Assembly (NCBI RefSeq): GCF_900107635.1
Contig: NZ_FNRD01000001.1
Coordinates: forward strand, 372,001-436,000
From: Flavobacterium gillisiae
GTDB lineage: Bacteria > Bacteroidota > Bacteroidia > Flavobacteriales > Flavobacteriaceae
Direction of reading: 5' to 3'
DNA: 64,000 bases
Position numbers and translations under genes: made by a program. Positions 43,059 to 51,620 of the stretch are shown here, piece after piece (the stretch's first letter is position 1; every line of letters starts with the position of its first letter). The notes under the pieces were generated by a model. The model was given only the letters and a program-made list of their open reading frames with translations. It was not told where the DNA came from and ran no database searches.

Positions 43059-43562
43059 TTACCATTTTGCGAGAGATTCATTAAATATGTCTTGCGTGAT
43101 TCTTTCATAAATCACTTCAATAGCACTGTTTAAAGTAGAGCCAGAAAGTTGTTGGGCAGCTGGATAATCATAAAAGAATTCAAACGTTTTTTCGAAATTA
43201 TCGACTTCCTTCTTTCTGTTAGTAAATCTTACGTTTACTCTAATTTTTAAGCGGTTTTGAGAAGCTTGTTGATCTGCGGTCGCAGTCATTGGGCTTATTC
43301 TATAATCGACGATTTCGCCTTCATAAGTTAAATCTCCGCCGTTTTTTACTAAATTTAGATTAGTTTGATTTTGGATAAGATCTTGTAAGGCAAGTGTAAA
43401 TGTTCTGTCAATTCCAGGTTCAATCAACTCTGCATTGTTTTGAAAAAAGTTAACTTGAAATGTTTTTGCATCGATCTTGCCGGTTCCCGTGAAGTTGTAT
43501 ACGGAGCAGCTAGTTAAAATAAATAACGAAAATAGGGCTAGTAAAGAATATATTTTTTTCAT
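43059..43562 (-). CDS. lptE: LptE-family LPS-assembly lipoprotein
   Basis: About 167 residues from the ATG at 43562, which gives lipoprotein signal MKKIYSLLALFSLFILTSC (Cys19). An upstream in-frame ATG adds ten residues before the signal and is less likely. The mature part shows the LptE pattern of Bacteroidota: YNFTGTGKIDAKTFQVNFFQNNAELIEPGI, then DYRISPMTATADQQASQNRLKI and a C-terminal helix. LptE plugs the LptD barrel and delivers LPS to the surface. LptD is not in the window. A TAnnTTTG element directly upstream gives it its own promoter. Confidence 0.9.
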   Translation of the reverse strand: MKKIYSLLALFSLFILTSCSVYNFTGTGKIDAKTFQVNFFQNNAELIEPGIDRTFTLALQDLIQNQTNLNLVKNGGDLTYEGEIVDYRISPMTATADQQASQNRLKIRVNVRFTNRKKEVDNFEKTFEFFYDYPAAQQLSGSTLNSAIEVIYERITQDIFNESLAKW

Positions 43563-43589
43563 ATTTATTATTGAAAATTCTAATTTTGC

Positions 43590-43597
43590 CAAATATA
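43590..43597 (-). promoter_or_regulatory. Bacteroidota -7 element for lptE
   Basis: TATATTTG on the minus strand matches TAnnTTTG, 28 bp before the ATG at 43562. It lies in the 77-bp gap after the sigma-54 activator gene. Confidence 0.45.
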
Positions 43598-43639
43598 CTA
43601 ATTTGGATTGTAGAATTGATTTTTGACGTTTTATTTGTG

Positions 43640-44899
43640 TTACAAATCGAATTGTTTGATTTTTCTATACAAGGTCCTTTCCGAAATACCTAACTCATCA
43701 GCTGCTGCTTTTCTTTTTCCTTTGTTTTTTTCTAATGATTTTTTAATCATTTCGATTTCCTTTTGTTCTAATCTCAATACTTCTTCTTCCTCTTCTACAG
43801 TTTCTGCAAAAAGATAATTATCGTCATTCTCCTGATAGTTCCCTTCGTTGCTTTGGCTGGAGATCAATGCTGTTCTTGGTTCTTCTTCAAAATCAATTTC
43901 ATTGTCATTTTCTTTAGATCCATATATTTTTGTAATCAGGTTTTTATTGGTTTCCTGAACTTTAGAACTGCCATTTTCCATTAATTCTAAAGTCAATTTT
44001 TTTAGATCATGTAAATCACTTTTCATGTCAAAAAGAACTTTGTACAAAATTTCTCTTTCGTTGCTAAAATCGCTCTCGCTTTTTTTATCTTTTATCACCG
44101 AAGGTAAATTGCTTCCTTCAGAAGGTAGATATGATTGTAAAACAGCCGCGGTAATGTCGCGATTGGTTTCTAAAACAGAAACTTGTTCAGCAACATTTCG
44201 CAGCTGACGTATGTTTCCGCTCCAGCGAAATTTTTGTAATACTTGCACAGCACCTTCGTCCAGTTTTAATGGAGGCATTTTGTATTTGAAGGCAAAATCA
44301 GCAGCAAATTTTCTGAATAATAAATGAATATCATCTTTTCTGTCTCGCAATGGAGGCAGCAGAATGTCAACGGTACTTAAACGGTAATATAAGTCTTCTC
44401 TGAATTTCCCTTTTTCGATAGCGTCAAATAAATTGACATTAGTAGCGGCTACAATTCTCACATCTGTTTTTTGAACCTGTGAAGAACCAACTTTCATAAA
44501 TTCGCCATTTTCTAGAATACGAAGTAATCGAACTTGAGTTGTTAATGGGAGCTCACCTACTTCATCAAGAAAAATAGTTCCACCATCAGCAACTTCAAAA
44601 TAACCTTCACGAGTACTTGTTGCACCTGTAAAAGCGCCTTTCTCATGACCAAAAAGTTCACTGTCAATTGTGCCTTCCGGTATAGCACCACAGTTTACAG
44701 CAATGTATTTCCCGTGTTTTCTGTGCGAAAGGGAATGTATAATTTTTGGAATGCTTTCTTTTCCAACACCACTTTCACCTACAACCAATACTGAAATGTC
44801 AGTAGGAGCAACCTGAATGGCCTTTTCTATTGCACGATTAAGCTTTGAGTCATTACCGATAATCTCAAATCGTTGTTTTATAGCTTGAACTGTATCCAT
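43640..44899 (-). CDS. Sigma-54-dependent transcriptional activator without receiver domain
   Basis: A 419-residue enhancer-binding protein. The AAA+ domain starts almost at the N-terminus (Walker A GESGVGKE near 42, GAFTGA loop near 88, Walker B GGTIFLDEVGEL near 107, arginine-finger region LRDRKDDI). A charged linker with Asp/Glu runs follows at about 300-370. A Fis-type helix-turn-helix is at the end (KRKAAADELGISERTLYRKIKQF). There is no response-regulator, GAF or PAS input domain, so activity is probably set by level, partner protein or ligand binding elsewhere. It lies between miaB and lptE. Its targets are unknown. Confidence 0.93.
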   Translation of the reverse strand: MDTVQAIKQRFEIIGNDSKLNRAIEKAIQVAPTDISVLVVGESGVGKESIPKIIHSLSHRKHGKYIAVNCGAIPEGTIDSELFGHEKGAFTGATSTREGYFEVADGGTIFLDEVGELPLTTQVRLLRILENGEFMKVGSSQVQKTDVRIVAATNVNLFDAIEKGKFREDLYYRLSTVDILLPPLRDRKDDIHLLFRKFAADFAFKYKMPPLKLDEGAVQVLQKFRWSGNIRQLRNVAEQVSVLETNRDITAAVLQSYLPSEGSNLPSVIKDKKSESDFSNEREILYKVLFDMKSDLHDLKKLTLELMENGSSKVQETNKNLITKIYGSKENDNEIDFEEEPRTALISSQSNEGNYQENDDNYLFAETVEEEEEVLRLEQKEIEMIKKSLEKNKGKRKAAADELGISERTLYRKIKQFDL

Positions 44900-44984
44900 G
44901 TTCTATATTGTTTAAAGTTGTTTTGTTTAAAGTTTAAAGTCGGCCAATAGAGGGAAACTTTAAATCTTAAACTTTACACTTTTT

Positions 44985-46433
44985 TTAATTCATTTCACTA
45001 AATCCTACTGCTTCCCCTTTCAAAGTTCCGCTAGTACAAGATGTTATTTTTACATTTACAAAGTCACCAATAGCGTACTCTTCTTTTGGGAAAACTACTG
45101 TGATACTTTGTGAGTTTCTTCCAGAAAATTCTTCAGTAGATTTTTTTGAAACTTTTTCGACCAAAACCTCTACGGTTTGGCCAATAAACTCCTCAGAGCG
45201 TGACCAGGCATGTTTTTGTTGCAAGTCTACAATTTCTTGTAATCTTCTAGCTTTGATTTCATCGGTTACATCGTCTTCCATTTTTCTTCCTGCCAATGTT
45301 CCAGGTCTTTCAGAGTAGGAATACATATAACCAAAGTTATATTTCACATACTCCATTAAGCTCAAAGTATCTTGATGGTCTTCTTCTGTTTCCGTTGGAA
45401 ATCCGGCAATCATATCTTGAGAAATAGATCCGTTCGGAATTATAGTTCTTATTTTGTCAATCAAAGTCATGTATTCCTCACGAGTATGCAAACGGTTCAT
45501 TTCTTTCAAGATTCTATTGCTTCCTGACTGAACTGGTAAATGAATGTGTTTGCAAATATTAGGATGTTTTGCAATTACGTGCAAAACGCTTTCGTGCATG
45601 TCTTGTGGGTTGGAGGTCGAAAAACGAATTCTCATTTTTGGAAATCCAACAGCCACCATTTCTAATAATTGATCAAAATCAACGGCAGTTGCTTTTTGCA
45701 TTTCAGAAGCGGTTGCGAAATCTTTTTTCAATCCGCCACCATACCAAAGATAACTGTCTACATTTTGTCCAAGAAGAGTGATTTCCTTGAAGCCTTTGTC
45801 CCATAAGTCCTGAATTTCCTTCATTATACTTTGGGGCTCACGACTGCGTTCGCGTCCGCGAGTAAAAGGCACCACACAAAAAGTACACATGTTATCACAA
45901 CCACGAGTGATGGAAACTAAAGCAGTTATGCCATTACTCATCAATCGAACTGGTGAAATATCCCCATAGGTTTCGTCTTTCGACAAAATAACATTGATGG
46001 CGTCACGTCCTTCTTCGACTTCTGCTAATAAATTCGGTAAGTCTTTGTAGGCATCAGGCCCTACAACAAGATCTACAATTTTTTCTTCTTCTAGGAATTT
46101 GTCTTTCAAACGTTCGGCCATACAACCCAAAACCCCAACTTTCATTTTTGGGTTTATGCGTTTCACGGCATTGTATTTCTCTAATCTTTTTCTAACTGTT
46201 TGCTCCGCTTTATCACGAATTGAACAAGTGTTTACTAAAACCAAATCGGCTTCTTCTAGAACTTGAGTAGTATTGTATCCGTTAACTGATAGTATTGAAG
46301 CTACAATTTCGCTGTCCGAAAAATTCATCGCACAACCATAGCTTTCTATAAATAGTTTTTTAGTATTCTCGGGTTTGTTTTCCAGTACAAGACTTTCGCC
46401 TTGTTTGCTTTCTTCAATTATCTTTTCCATCAT
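44985..46433 (-). CDS. miaB: tRNA-2-methylthio-N6-dimethylallyladenosine synthase MiaB
   Basis: A 482-residue radical-SAM methylthiotransferase modifying A37 of tRNAs reading UNN codons. UPF0004 domain cysteines are in GCAMNFSDSE, NTCSIRDKAE and GCMAERL. The radical-SAM cluster motif is RGCDNMCTFCVVP near 185. The C-terminal TRAM domain (about 410-480, FIGQTVEVLVEKVSKK) is present. The length is normal. Two adjacent Met codons begin the gene. A perfect -7 element lies just upstream. Confidence 0.98.
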   Translation of the reverse strand: MMEKIIEESKQGESLVLENKPENTKKLFIESYGCAMNFSDSEIVASILSVNGYNTTQVLEEADLVLVNTCSIRDKAEQTVRKRLEKYNAVKRINPKMKVGVLGCMAERLKDKFLEEEKIVDLVVGPDAYKDLPNLLAEVEEGRDAINVILSKDETYGDISPVRLMSNGITALVSITRGCDNMCTFCVVPFTRGRERSREPQSIMKEIQDLWDKGFKEITLLGQNVDSYLWYGGGLKKDFATASEMQKATAVDFDQLLEMVAVGFPKMRIRFSTSNPQDMHESVLHVIAKHPNICKHIHLPVQSGSNRILKEMNRLHTREEYMTLIDKIRTIIPNGSISQDMIAGFPTETEEDHQDTLSLMEYVKYNFGYMYSYSERPGTLAGRKMEDDVTDEIKARRLQEIVDLQQKHAWSRSEEFIGQTVEVLVEKVSKKSTEEFSGRNSQSITVVFPKEEYAIGDFVNVKITSCTSGTLKGEAVGFSEMN

Positions 46434-46447
46434 ATTTTTTCAAGGCA

Positions 46448-46455
46448 CAAAGATA
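46448..46455 (-). promoter_or_regulatory. Bacteroidota -7 element for miaB
   Basis: TATCTTTG on the minus strand matches TAnnTTTG, 15 bp before the start at 46433. A TTG lies about 21 bp further upstream. Confidence 0.5.
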
Positions 46456-46514
46456 AGGCAATTGCAATAGATGTGACAAGATGTCAGATAAAGATTTAAC
46501 AATGTTTTTGGTTT

Positions 46515-46691
46515 TTATTTGTAATGCAGCTTAATATTATAGTATAGAGCTGCTTCCGCCTTTCCGTTGTAAGTCCTCGTAAAAAATAATGTTTCCAAAG
46601 TTCCAGAAAGAGCTTCTTTATAGTTGCTTCTATACTGCATGAAAGCTATTTTTTTATTGAGTGTTTTTGCTGTAGGGTGACTAAGTGTAAC
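46515..46691 (-). pseudogene. C-terminal gene remnant (58 codons, coding-like)
   Basis: On the minus strand an open frame of 58 codons runs from just after a TAA at 46694-46692 to a TAA at 46517-46515. It lacks a start codon near its beginning. The first ATG, at 46640, gives 41 residues (MQYRSNYKEALSGTLETL... ending YYNIKLHYK). The composition is protein-like, with alternating hydrophobic and polar residues and a final aromatic-Lys as in beta-barrel ends. It is most easily read as the 3' end of a lost gene, although a short functional gene is possible. Confidence 0.45.
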
Positions 46692-46707
46692 TTACTCTTT
46701 TAGGAAT

Positions 46708-46743
46708 AAAAAAACTCCCTTTTATTTCTAAAAGAGAGTTTTG
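46708..46743 (-). terminator. Terminator of the glycerol operon
   Basis: Stem AAACTC.CTTTTA with TAAAAG.GAGTTT, one mismatch, 4-nt loop. Read on the minus strand the 3' arm continues into TTTTTTT. It lies about 28 bp after the stop of the outer-membrane protein gene. In the 46434-46771 gap I see only this, the remnant at 46515-46691 and the miaB promoter. Confidence 0.8.
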
Positions 46744-46771
46744 CCTACAAAATTAAATACTACGGTAAAGT

Positions 46772-47563
46772 TTAAAATAGGTTCACATCTAGTTGAATTC
46801 TTGCAATTTTATTAGCGGGATTCCACATTGCAGTTGCCGAAACAGGTAGTTGATAATGAAATATTTCAATGTTTTTAGTGACTGTCATACCTGTATTTAC
46901 GATGTCAAAATCACTTTGTGCTTTGTTGGTATATAAGTGCTTACTTCCATTAATAGGAAAAGCAGCCCCCATAAATACATTTAGATTTACTTTTTGATCT
47001 CTAATCAACGGATAACTTAATTCTACATAGGTAGAGTTTCTACTACGATAGTCATTGCTGCTATTAAGTTCACGATCGTTTAAGCCACTATATAATAATA
47101 CATCAGCTTCAATGCGTAAAGGAAAGGTTTTTGGGAAACGATAGGAAGTTCTTAAATCAATGATGTGTGTGGTGGTAAGTTTGTCGTAGTTAAACACTCT
47201 TGGGGTGGTAATGCCTGTTGTGTTAAATAGATCCCACAAACCGATTGAAAAATCATTTTTTTGGTACTGAACGAAGTAATTTATTTCAGTGTATTTCCCA
47301 TCAAATCCTGCTCCTCCCCATAGTCCAACTGTAAAGTTTTGTTCTTTGTCTAAGGCGTAATGAATGTATCCAGTAGCGGTCATCCCGTCATTGATGACAA
47401 GCCCTCTCCATAAATGGCTAGTTCTAAGATTAACATTAAAGTCTAATCGAGATTTTTTTATTTCTTCTTTAGAGGTAAGTATTGTGTCTGAAACTGTTGA
47501 TTTTTGAGCGTATCCAGCTAACCCTGTAAGTGAGATTATAGCGGCAATTATAAATTTCTTCAT
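46772..47563 (-). CDS. Outer-membrane beta-barrel protein of the glycerol operon
   Basis: A 263-residue exported protein (signal peptide MKKFIIAAIISLTGLAGYAQ). The mature part has alternating amphipathic strands (FNVNLRTSHLWRGLVI, FTVGLWGGAGFDGKYTEINYFVQYQKN, TSYRFPKTFPLRIEADVLLY) and ends in F, as barrel proteins do. The specific family is not recognised. It starts 26 bp after glpF and is last in glpD-glpK-glpF-this gene, so a role as an outer-membrane channel for glycerol or its phosphoesters is a reasonable inference. Confidence 0.8.
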   Translation of the reverse strand: MKKFIIAAIISLTGLAGYAQKSTVSDTILTSKEEIKKSRLDFNVNLRTSHLWRGLVINDGMTATGYIHYALDKEQNFTVGLWGGAGFDGKYTEINYFVQYQKNDFSIGLWDLFNTTGITTPRVFNYDKLTTTHIIDLRTSYRFPKTFPLRIEADVLLYSGLNDRELNSSNDYRSRNSTYVELSYPLIRDQKVNLNVFMGAAFPINGSKHLYTNKAQSDFDIVNTGMTVTKNIEIFHYQLPVSATAMWNPANKIARIQLDVNLF

Positions 47564-47589
47564 TTTATTTTAATTTATTAGGAGCGGTT

Positions 47590-48318
47590 TTAACTAAGCA
47601 TTAAATAACATAATGCTGCAAGGCTAGATCCTATAATTGGACCTACAATTGGTACCCAGGAGTAGCTCCAGTCACTACTTCCTTTAAAGAGTAAAGAATG
47701 AACAATTCTAGGACCTAAGTCTCTAGCAGGATTGATAGCATATCCAGTTGTGCCACCTAAACTTAATCCAATAGCCCATACTAAAATTGCAACAGGCAAA
47801 GCGCCTATTGATCCTAATCCTATTTTGGCGTCAGCCGCAGCTGCAATGTGTACATCTGGTCCTGCGAGGTAAAAAATCACAAAAATAAGAACGAAGGTAC
47901 CTATGATTTCGCTAATTAAATTAGAAGTGTAATTTCTGATCGCCGGGCCTGTACTAAAACAAGCTAATTTTCCAGCTTCATCTTCGGTTGCGGCAAAATG
48001 ATCTTTGTGCGAAAGCCAAACTAAGAAAGCGCCTAACATAGCTCCAATCATTTGAGCGATAATGTAAGGGACTACTTGACTCCAAGCAAATTTGCCCACA
48101 AGTGCTAGTCCGAGTGTTACTATAGGGTTTAAATGGGCGCCGCTTATAGGGCCTGCCACTGCTACCCCAACAAAAACGGCAAATGCCCATGCCGTGGTAA
48201 TGACGATCCATCCTGAATTATTTCCTTTGGTGTCTTTAAGGACTACGTTTGCAACTACTCCGTTACCTAATAAGATAAGTAGCATTGTGCCTATTATTTC
48301 TGCTATAAATGGTGTCAT
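47590..48318 (-). CDS. glpF: Glycerol uptake facilitator (MIP/aquaporin family)
   Basis: A 242-residue six-helix channel. The two half-helix signatures are SGAHLNPIVTLG near 61-72, with Ile instead of the usual Ala in NPA, and GYAINPARDLGPR near 190-202, with the Asp typical of glycerol facilitators. The length and helix pattern fit GlpF. It is encoded between glpK (28 bp gap) and the outer-membrane protein gene. The NPI variant could slightly change the constriction but does not by itself argue against function. Confidence 0.95.
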   Translation of the reverse strand: MTPFIAEIIGTMLLILLGNGVVANVVLKDTKGNNSGWIVITTAWAFAVFVGVAVAGPISGAHLNPIVTLGLALVGKFAWSQVVPYIIAQMIGAMLGAFLVWLSHKDHFAATEDEAGKLACFSTGPAIRNYTSNLISEIIGTFVLIFVIFYLAGPDVHIAAAADAKIGLGSIGALPVAILVWAIGLSLGGTTGYAINPARDLGPRIVHSLLFKGSSDWSYSWVPIVGPIIGSSLAALCYLMLS

Positions 48319-48346
48319 TTTTCAGTGTTTTTTTTATGATTTACAA

Positions 48347-49843
48347 TTAATCTTCAATCCAGTTTCCAACACGTCCAACTGCTTTATCCCAGTTTTTCAC
48401 TAGTTCATCTACTTCTTCTTTAGGCATTTCTGGAGAAAATTCTCGATCAATGGACCATTGTTGTTGTAGTTCGTCTACGCTTTTCCAGTAACCTACGGCC
48501 AGTCCAGCTAGGTAGGCGGCGCCTAGTGCTGTTGTTTCTAGCATTTTAGGTCTTATTACTTTAAAGCCAAACAAATCTGATTGAAATTGCATTAGTAAAT
48601 TATTTACAGCGGCACCGCCATCGACTCTTAGTTCTGTCCCTTTCTTACCAAAATCTGCTTCCATCGCTTTTACTAAATCGCAAACTTGAAAAGCAATTCC
48701 TTCTAGTGTTGCACGCGCTATGTGTGCGTTTGTAGTTCCTCTAGTAATACCTAGAATTGCTCCTCGGGCATATTGGTCCCAATATGGAGCGCCTAGTCCT
48801 GTTAAAGCAGGTACAAAATAAACACCTCCATTGTCTGGAACGCTCGCTGCTAGGGCTTCGATGTCCTCGGCTGAATCAATCATTTTCGCACCGTCTCGCA
48901 ACCATTGTACTGCTGCTCCTCCTACAAAAACACTTCCTTCTAGGGCGTATGTTACTTTGCCATTGATTTTCCATGCGACTGTTGTTAGTAGATTGTTTTT
49001 AGAATAAACAGGTTTGTCACCAGTATTCATTAACATAAAACAACCTGTTCCGTAGGTGTTTTTTACCATTCCGGGTTTAGTGCATAATTGTCCAAAAAGT
49101 GCCGCCTGTTGATCTCCTGCGACACCTGCAATTGGGATTTTTGTCGAAAAAAGCGTAGTACAGGTTTCTCCGTATATTTCACTGCTTTGTTTCACTTCTG
49201 GTAACATAGCTCTTGGTATATTAAATAATTCAAGTAATTCAGCATCCCATTCTAATGTATGAATATTTAATAATAAGGTTCTGCTTGCATTAGATACATC
49301 GGTCATGAACATTTTGCCTCGTGTTAGTTTCCAGATTAACCAAGTGTCTACAGTTCCGAAGCATAGTTTTCCTTGTTCCGCTTTTTCACGTGCTCCGGGT
49401 ACATTATCTAAAATCCATTTTACTTTTGTTCCCGAAAAATAAGCGTCTAAAACTAGTCCTGTCTTTTTTTGAATCATCTCTGCATGGCCGGCTGCTTTTA
49501 ATTCGTCACAATATTTTGCTGTTCGGCGATCTTGCCAAACAATGGCATTGTATAAAGGTTCGCTAGTTTCTCGATCCCAAACTATTGTTGTTTCGCGTTG
49601 ATTGGTAATTCCAATTGCAGCTATTTCCTTTCCTGAAATTCCTGTTTTGGCAATAACTTCAGCAGCGCAGCTAATCTGAGAAGACCAAATCTCATTAGGA
49701 TCGTGTTCTACCCATCCCGGTTTAGGGAATATCTGTTCGAAAGGTTTTTGAGAAATACTTACAATTTCTCCGTCATGGTTGAAGACGATAGCTCTAGAGG
49801 AGGTGGTTCCTTGGTCTAAAGTCAAGATTAATTTGTTTTTCAT
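48347..49843 (-). CDS. glpK: Glycerol kinase
   Basis: A 498-residue FGGY-family kinase making glycerol 3-phosphate. It has the N-terminal phosphate motif [15 protein letters not shown], the FGGY-family signatures near 130-145 ([13 protein letters not shown]) and near 365 ([25 protein letters not shown]), and the ADP-binding [11 protein letters not shown] motif near 400. Full length. It is co-transcribed with glpD (39 bp gap) and glpF. Confidence 0.98.
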   Translation of the reverse strand: MKNKLILTLDQGTTSSRAIVFNHDGEIVSISQKPFEQIFPKPGWVEHDPNEIWSSQISCAAEVIAKTGISGKEIAAIGITNQRETTIVWDRETSEPLYNAIVWQDRRTAKYCDELKAAGHAEMIQKKTGLVLDAYFSGTKVKWILDNVPGAREKAEQGKLCFGTVDTWLIWKLTRGKMFMTDVSNASRTLLLNIHTLEWDAELLELFNIPRAMLPEVKQSSEIYGETCTTLFSTKIPIAGVAGDQQAALFGQLCTKPGMVKNTYGTGCFMLMNTGDKPVYSKNNLLTTVAWKINGKVTYALEGSVFVGGAAVQWLRDGAKMIDSAEDIEALAASVPDNGGVYFVPALTGLGAPYWDQYARGAILGITRGTTNAHIARATLEGIAFQVCDLVKAMEADFGKKGTELRVDGGAAVNNLLMQFQSDLFGFKVIRPKMLETTALGAAYLAGLAVGYWKSVDELQQQWSIDREFSPEMPKEEVDELVKNWDKAVGRVGNWIED

Positions 49844-49882
49844 GGTTATTGTATATTGGTTAGTATTGTATAGAGGAGTTAA

Positions 49883-51466
49883 TTAATTGGACTTAAATTC
49901 GGTTAAAAGAAAACCGTTTGCGAGTATTTTGAATTGAGCAACTTGTTCTTCTATCCAAGCGTCGTCATGCCCGAGTTCTTTAGCAAGTAGTTTTGCAACT
50001 TTGTCTGAAGCTTCATGAGCTGCACGAGCGTCTAAGAATAAAAGACGTACTCTTCTCGATAGAACATCATCTATAGTTCTGGCCATTTCGTGTCGTATAG
50101 CCCATACTACTTCTGCAAGAGTGTAGTCGTAATTTGGGTGTAGCTTTTCTTTTAATTTGGGTTCTTGATTTTGAAGTTCTATTATTTTAGGGATATCAGT
50201 TCCGTAAATGTATAAATGGTTTTTGCGATCAAGAGTAGTGGTTATGATGTTTCCGTGAATGGGAATATGTTCTGTTTTACATTCTTTTTTAGGTAAATGA
50301 CGAACTGTGATTGCTTTGTCAATAATGTCTTCGGCAATTTTTCTGTAAGTTGTCCATTTGCCTCCAGTAATTGTGATTAATCCTGTTTCTGAAACAATTA
50401 TTTTATGGCTTCTAGAAACTTCTTTGGTGCTTTTTCCTTCTTTTTCTGGTGCTGCAAGAGGTCTGAGTCCAGCAAAAACAGATAATACATCTGCGCGAGT
50501 AGGTTTTTTTGCCAAGAATCTTTGTGCAGTTTCAAGTACAAATTCAATTTCTTTTTCTAGTGCTATAGGTTCTAAGCTATGACTTTTTATTAAAGTGTCT
50601 GTTGTTCCTACAACAATTTTATCGTGCCAAGGCACTGCAAATAAAACTCTTCCGTCACTTGTTTTCGGAATCATCAAGGCGTGATCACTCGGTAAGAATG
50701 ATTTGTCAAAAACAAGGTGGATTCCTTGGCTAGGTACAATGTATTTTTTGTAAACAGTATCGTTTAGCTTCATTATTGCATTGGTGAATACACCAGTTGC
50801 ATTTATTATCGCTTTCCCTTTTAATTCAAATAATTCTCCTGTTTCTTGATTTTTAACCTGAACTCCAGTTACTTGATTGTTGCCGTCTTTTAGTAAATTA
50901 ACAACCTTAGTATAGTTTAAAAGGCAAGCGCCGTGTTCTACTGCGGTTTGCGCGATATTAATAGCTAAACGCGAATCGTCAAATTGACCGTCTTGATAGA
51001 TAACGCCACTAATTAATCCTTTTTGTTCAACTGTAGGAAGTAGTTCAATTGTTTTTTTCTTCGAAATATATTTAGATTTCCCCAAGCTTAATTTACCTGC
51101 AAGCATGTCGTAAATGGTAAGACCCACGGTGTAGAAATAACCACCCCACCAGTTGTAGTTGGGAATAACGAAAGATTGATTTTTAACAAGATGCCCAGCG
51201 TTTTGCGCCATTAAGCCTCTCTCTTTAAGTGCTTCTCTAACAAGAGATATGTCACCTTGTTCAAGATAACGTACGCCACCGTGAACTAATTTAGTACTTC
51301 TACTAGAAGTTCCTTTAGCAAAATCTACTGCTTCAACCAAAACGGTTTTGTATCCTCTGCTGGCAGCATCAAGTGCAGTACCAAGTCCGCTAGCGCCTCC
51401 ACCAATGATGATTACATCCCATTCTGGAGTTTGTTTTAGTTTTGTTAATTGTTCAGATAGTTTCAT
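49883..51466 (-). CDS. glpD: Glycerol-3-phosphate dehydrogenase (FAD-dependent)
   Basis: A 527-residue flavoprotein that oxidises glycerol 3-phosphate to dihydroxyacetone phosphate and feeds electrons to quinone. The FAD motif VIIGGGASGLGTALDAASRG is at 20-39. The family motif GTSSRSTKLVHGGVRYLE follows near 53-70, and the substrate-binding GGKWTTYR near 370. Full length. It is the first gene of the glycerol operon, with a -7 element upstream and four 10-bp direct repeats beside it. Confidence 0.98.
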   Translation of the reverse strand: MKLSEQLTKLKQTPEWDVIIIGGGASGLGTALDAASRGYKTVLVEAVDFAKGTSSRSTKLVHGGVRYLEQGDISLVREALKERGLMAQNAGHLVKNQSFVIPNYNWWGGYFYTVGLTIYDMLAGKLSLGKSKYISKKKTIELLPTVEQKGLISGVIYQDGQFDDSRLAINIAQTAVEHGACLLNYTKVVNLLKDGNNQVTGVQVKNQETGELFELKGKAIINATGVFTNAIMKLNDTVYKKYIVPSQGIHLVFDKSFLPSDHALMIPKTSDGRVLFAVPWHDKIVVGTTDTLIKSHSLEPIALEKEIEFVLETAQRFLAKKPTRADVLSVFAGLRPLAAPEKEGKSTKEVSRSHKIIVSETGLITITGGKWTTYRKIAEDIIDKAITVRHLPKKECKTEHIPIHGNIITTTLDRKNHLYIYGTDIPKIIELQNQEPKLKEKLHPNYDYTLAEVVWAIRHEMARTIDDVLSRRVRLLFLDARAAHEASDKVAKLLAKELGHDDAWIEEQVAQFKILANGFLLTEFKSN

Positions 51467-51512
51467 TGTGTGTAATGTTTATTGTTTTTTGGTTCCGTAT
51501 GCTTTCGAATTG

Positions 51513-51520
51513 CAAACATA
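51513..51520 (-). promoter_or_regulatory. Bacteroidota -7 element for the glpD operon
   Basis: TATGTTTG on the minus strand fits TAnnTTTG, 47 bp before the glpD ATG. The -33 region falls within the repeats at 51523-51562. Confidence 0.55.
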
Positions 51521-51522
51521 AT

Positions 51523-51562
51523 GAAATTAAACGAAACTAAATTAAACTAAATGAAATTTATT
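51523..51562. promoter_or_regulatory. Candidate DeoR/GlpR operator: four 10-bp direct repeats
   Basis: Consecutive decamers GAAATTAAAC, GAAACTAAAT, TAAACTAAAT and GAAATTTATT share GAAA(c/t)TAAA(t/c), with one per helical turn. They lie between glpD and the divergent regulator gene and cover the -33 region of the glpD promoter. Direct-repeat operators are common in the DeoR family. The assignment is by position and pattern. Confidence 0.55.
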
Positions 51563-51579
51563 AATAAATTTTATTTTTG

Positions 51580-51587
51580 TATCTTTA
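51580..51587 (+). promoter_or_regulatory. Candidate -7 element for the DeoR-type regulator gene
   Basis: TATCTTTA resembles TAnnTTTG with one mismatch, 33 bp before the ATG at 51621. Confidence 0.35.
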
Positions 51588-51620
51588 AATGCGGCCAATA
51601 TTAAATAATTAGGAGTTATT

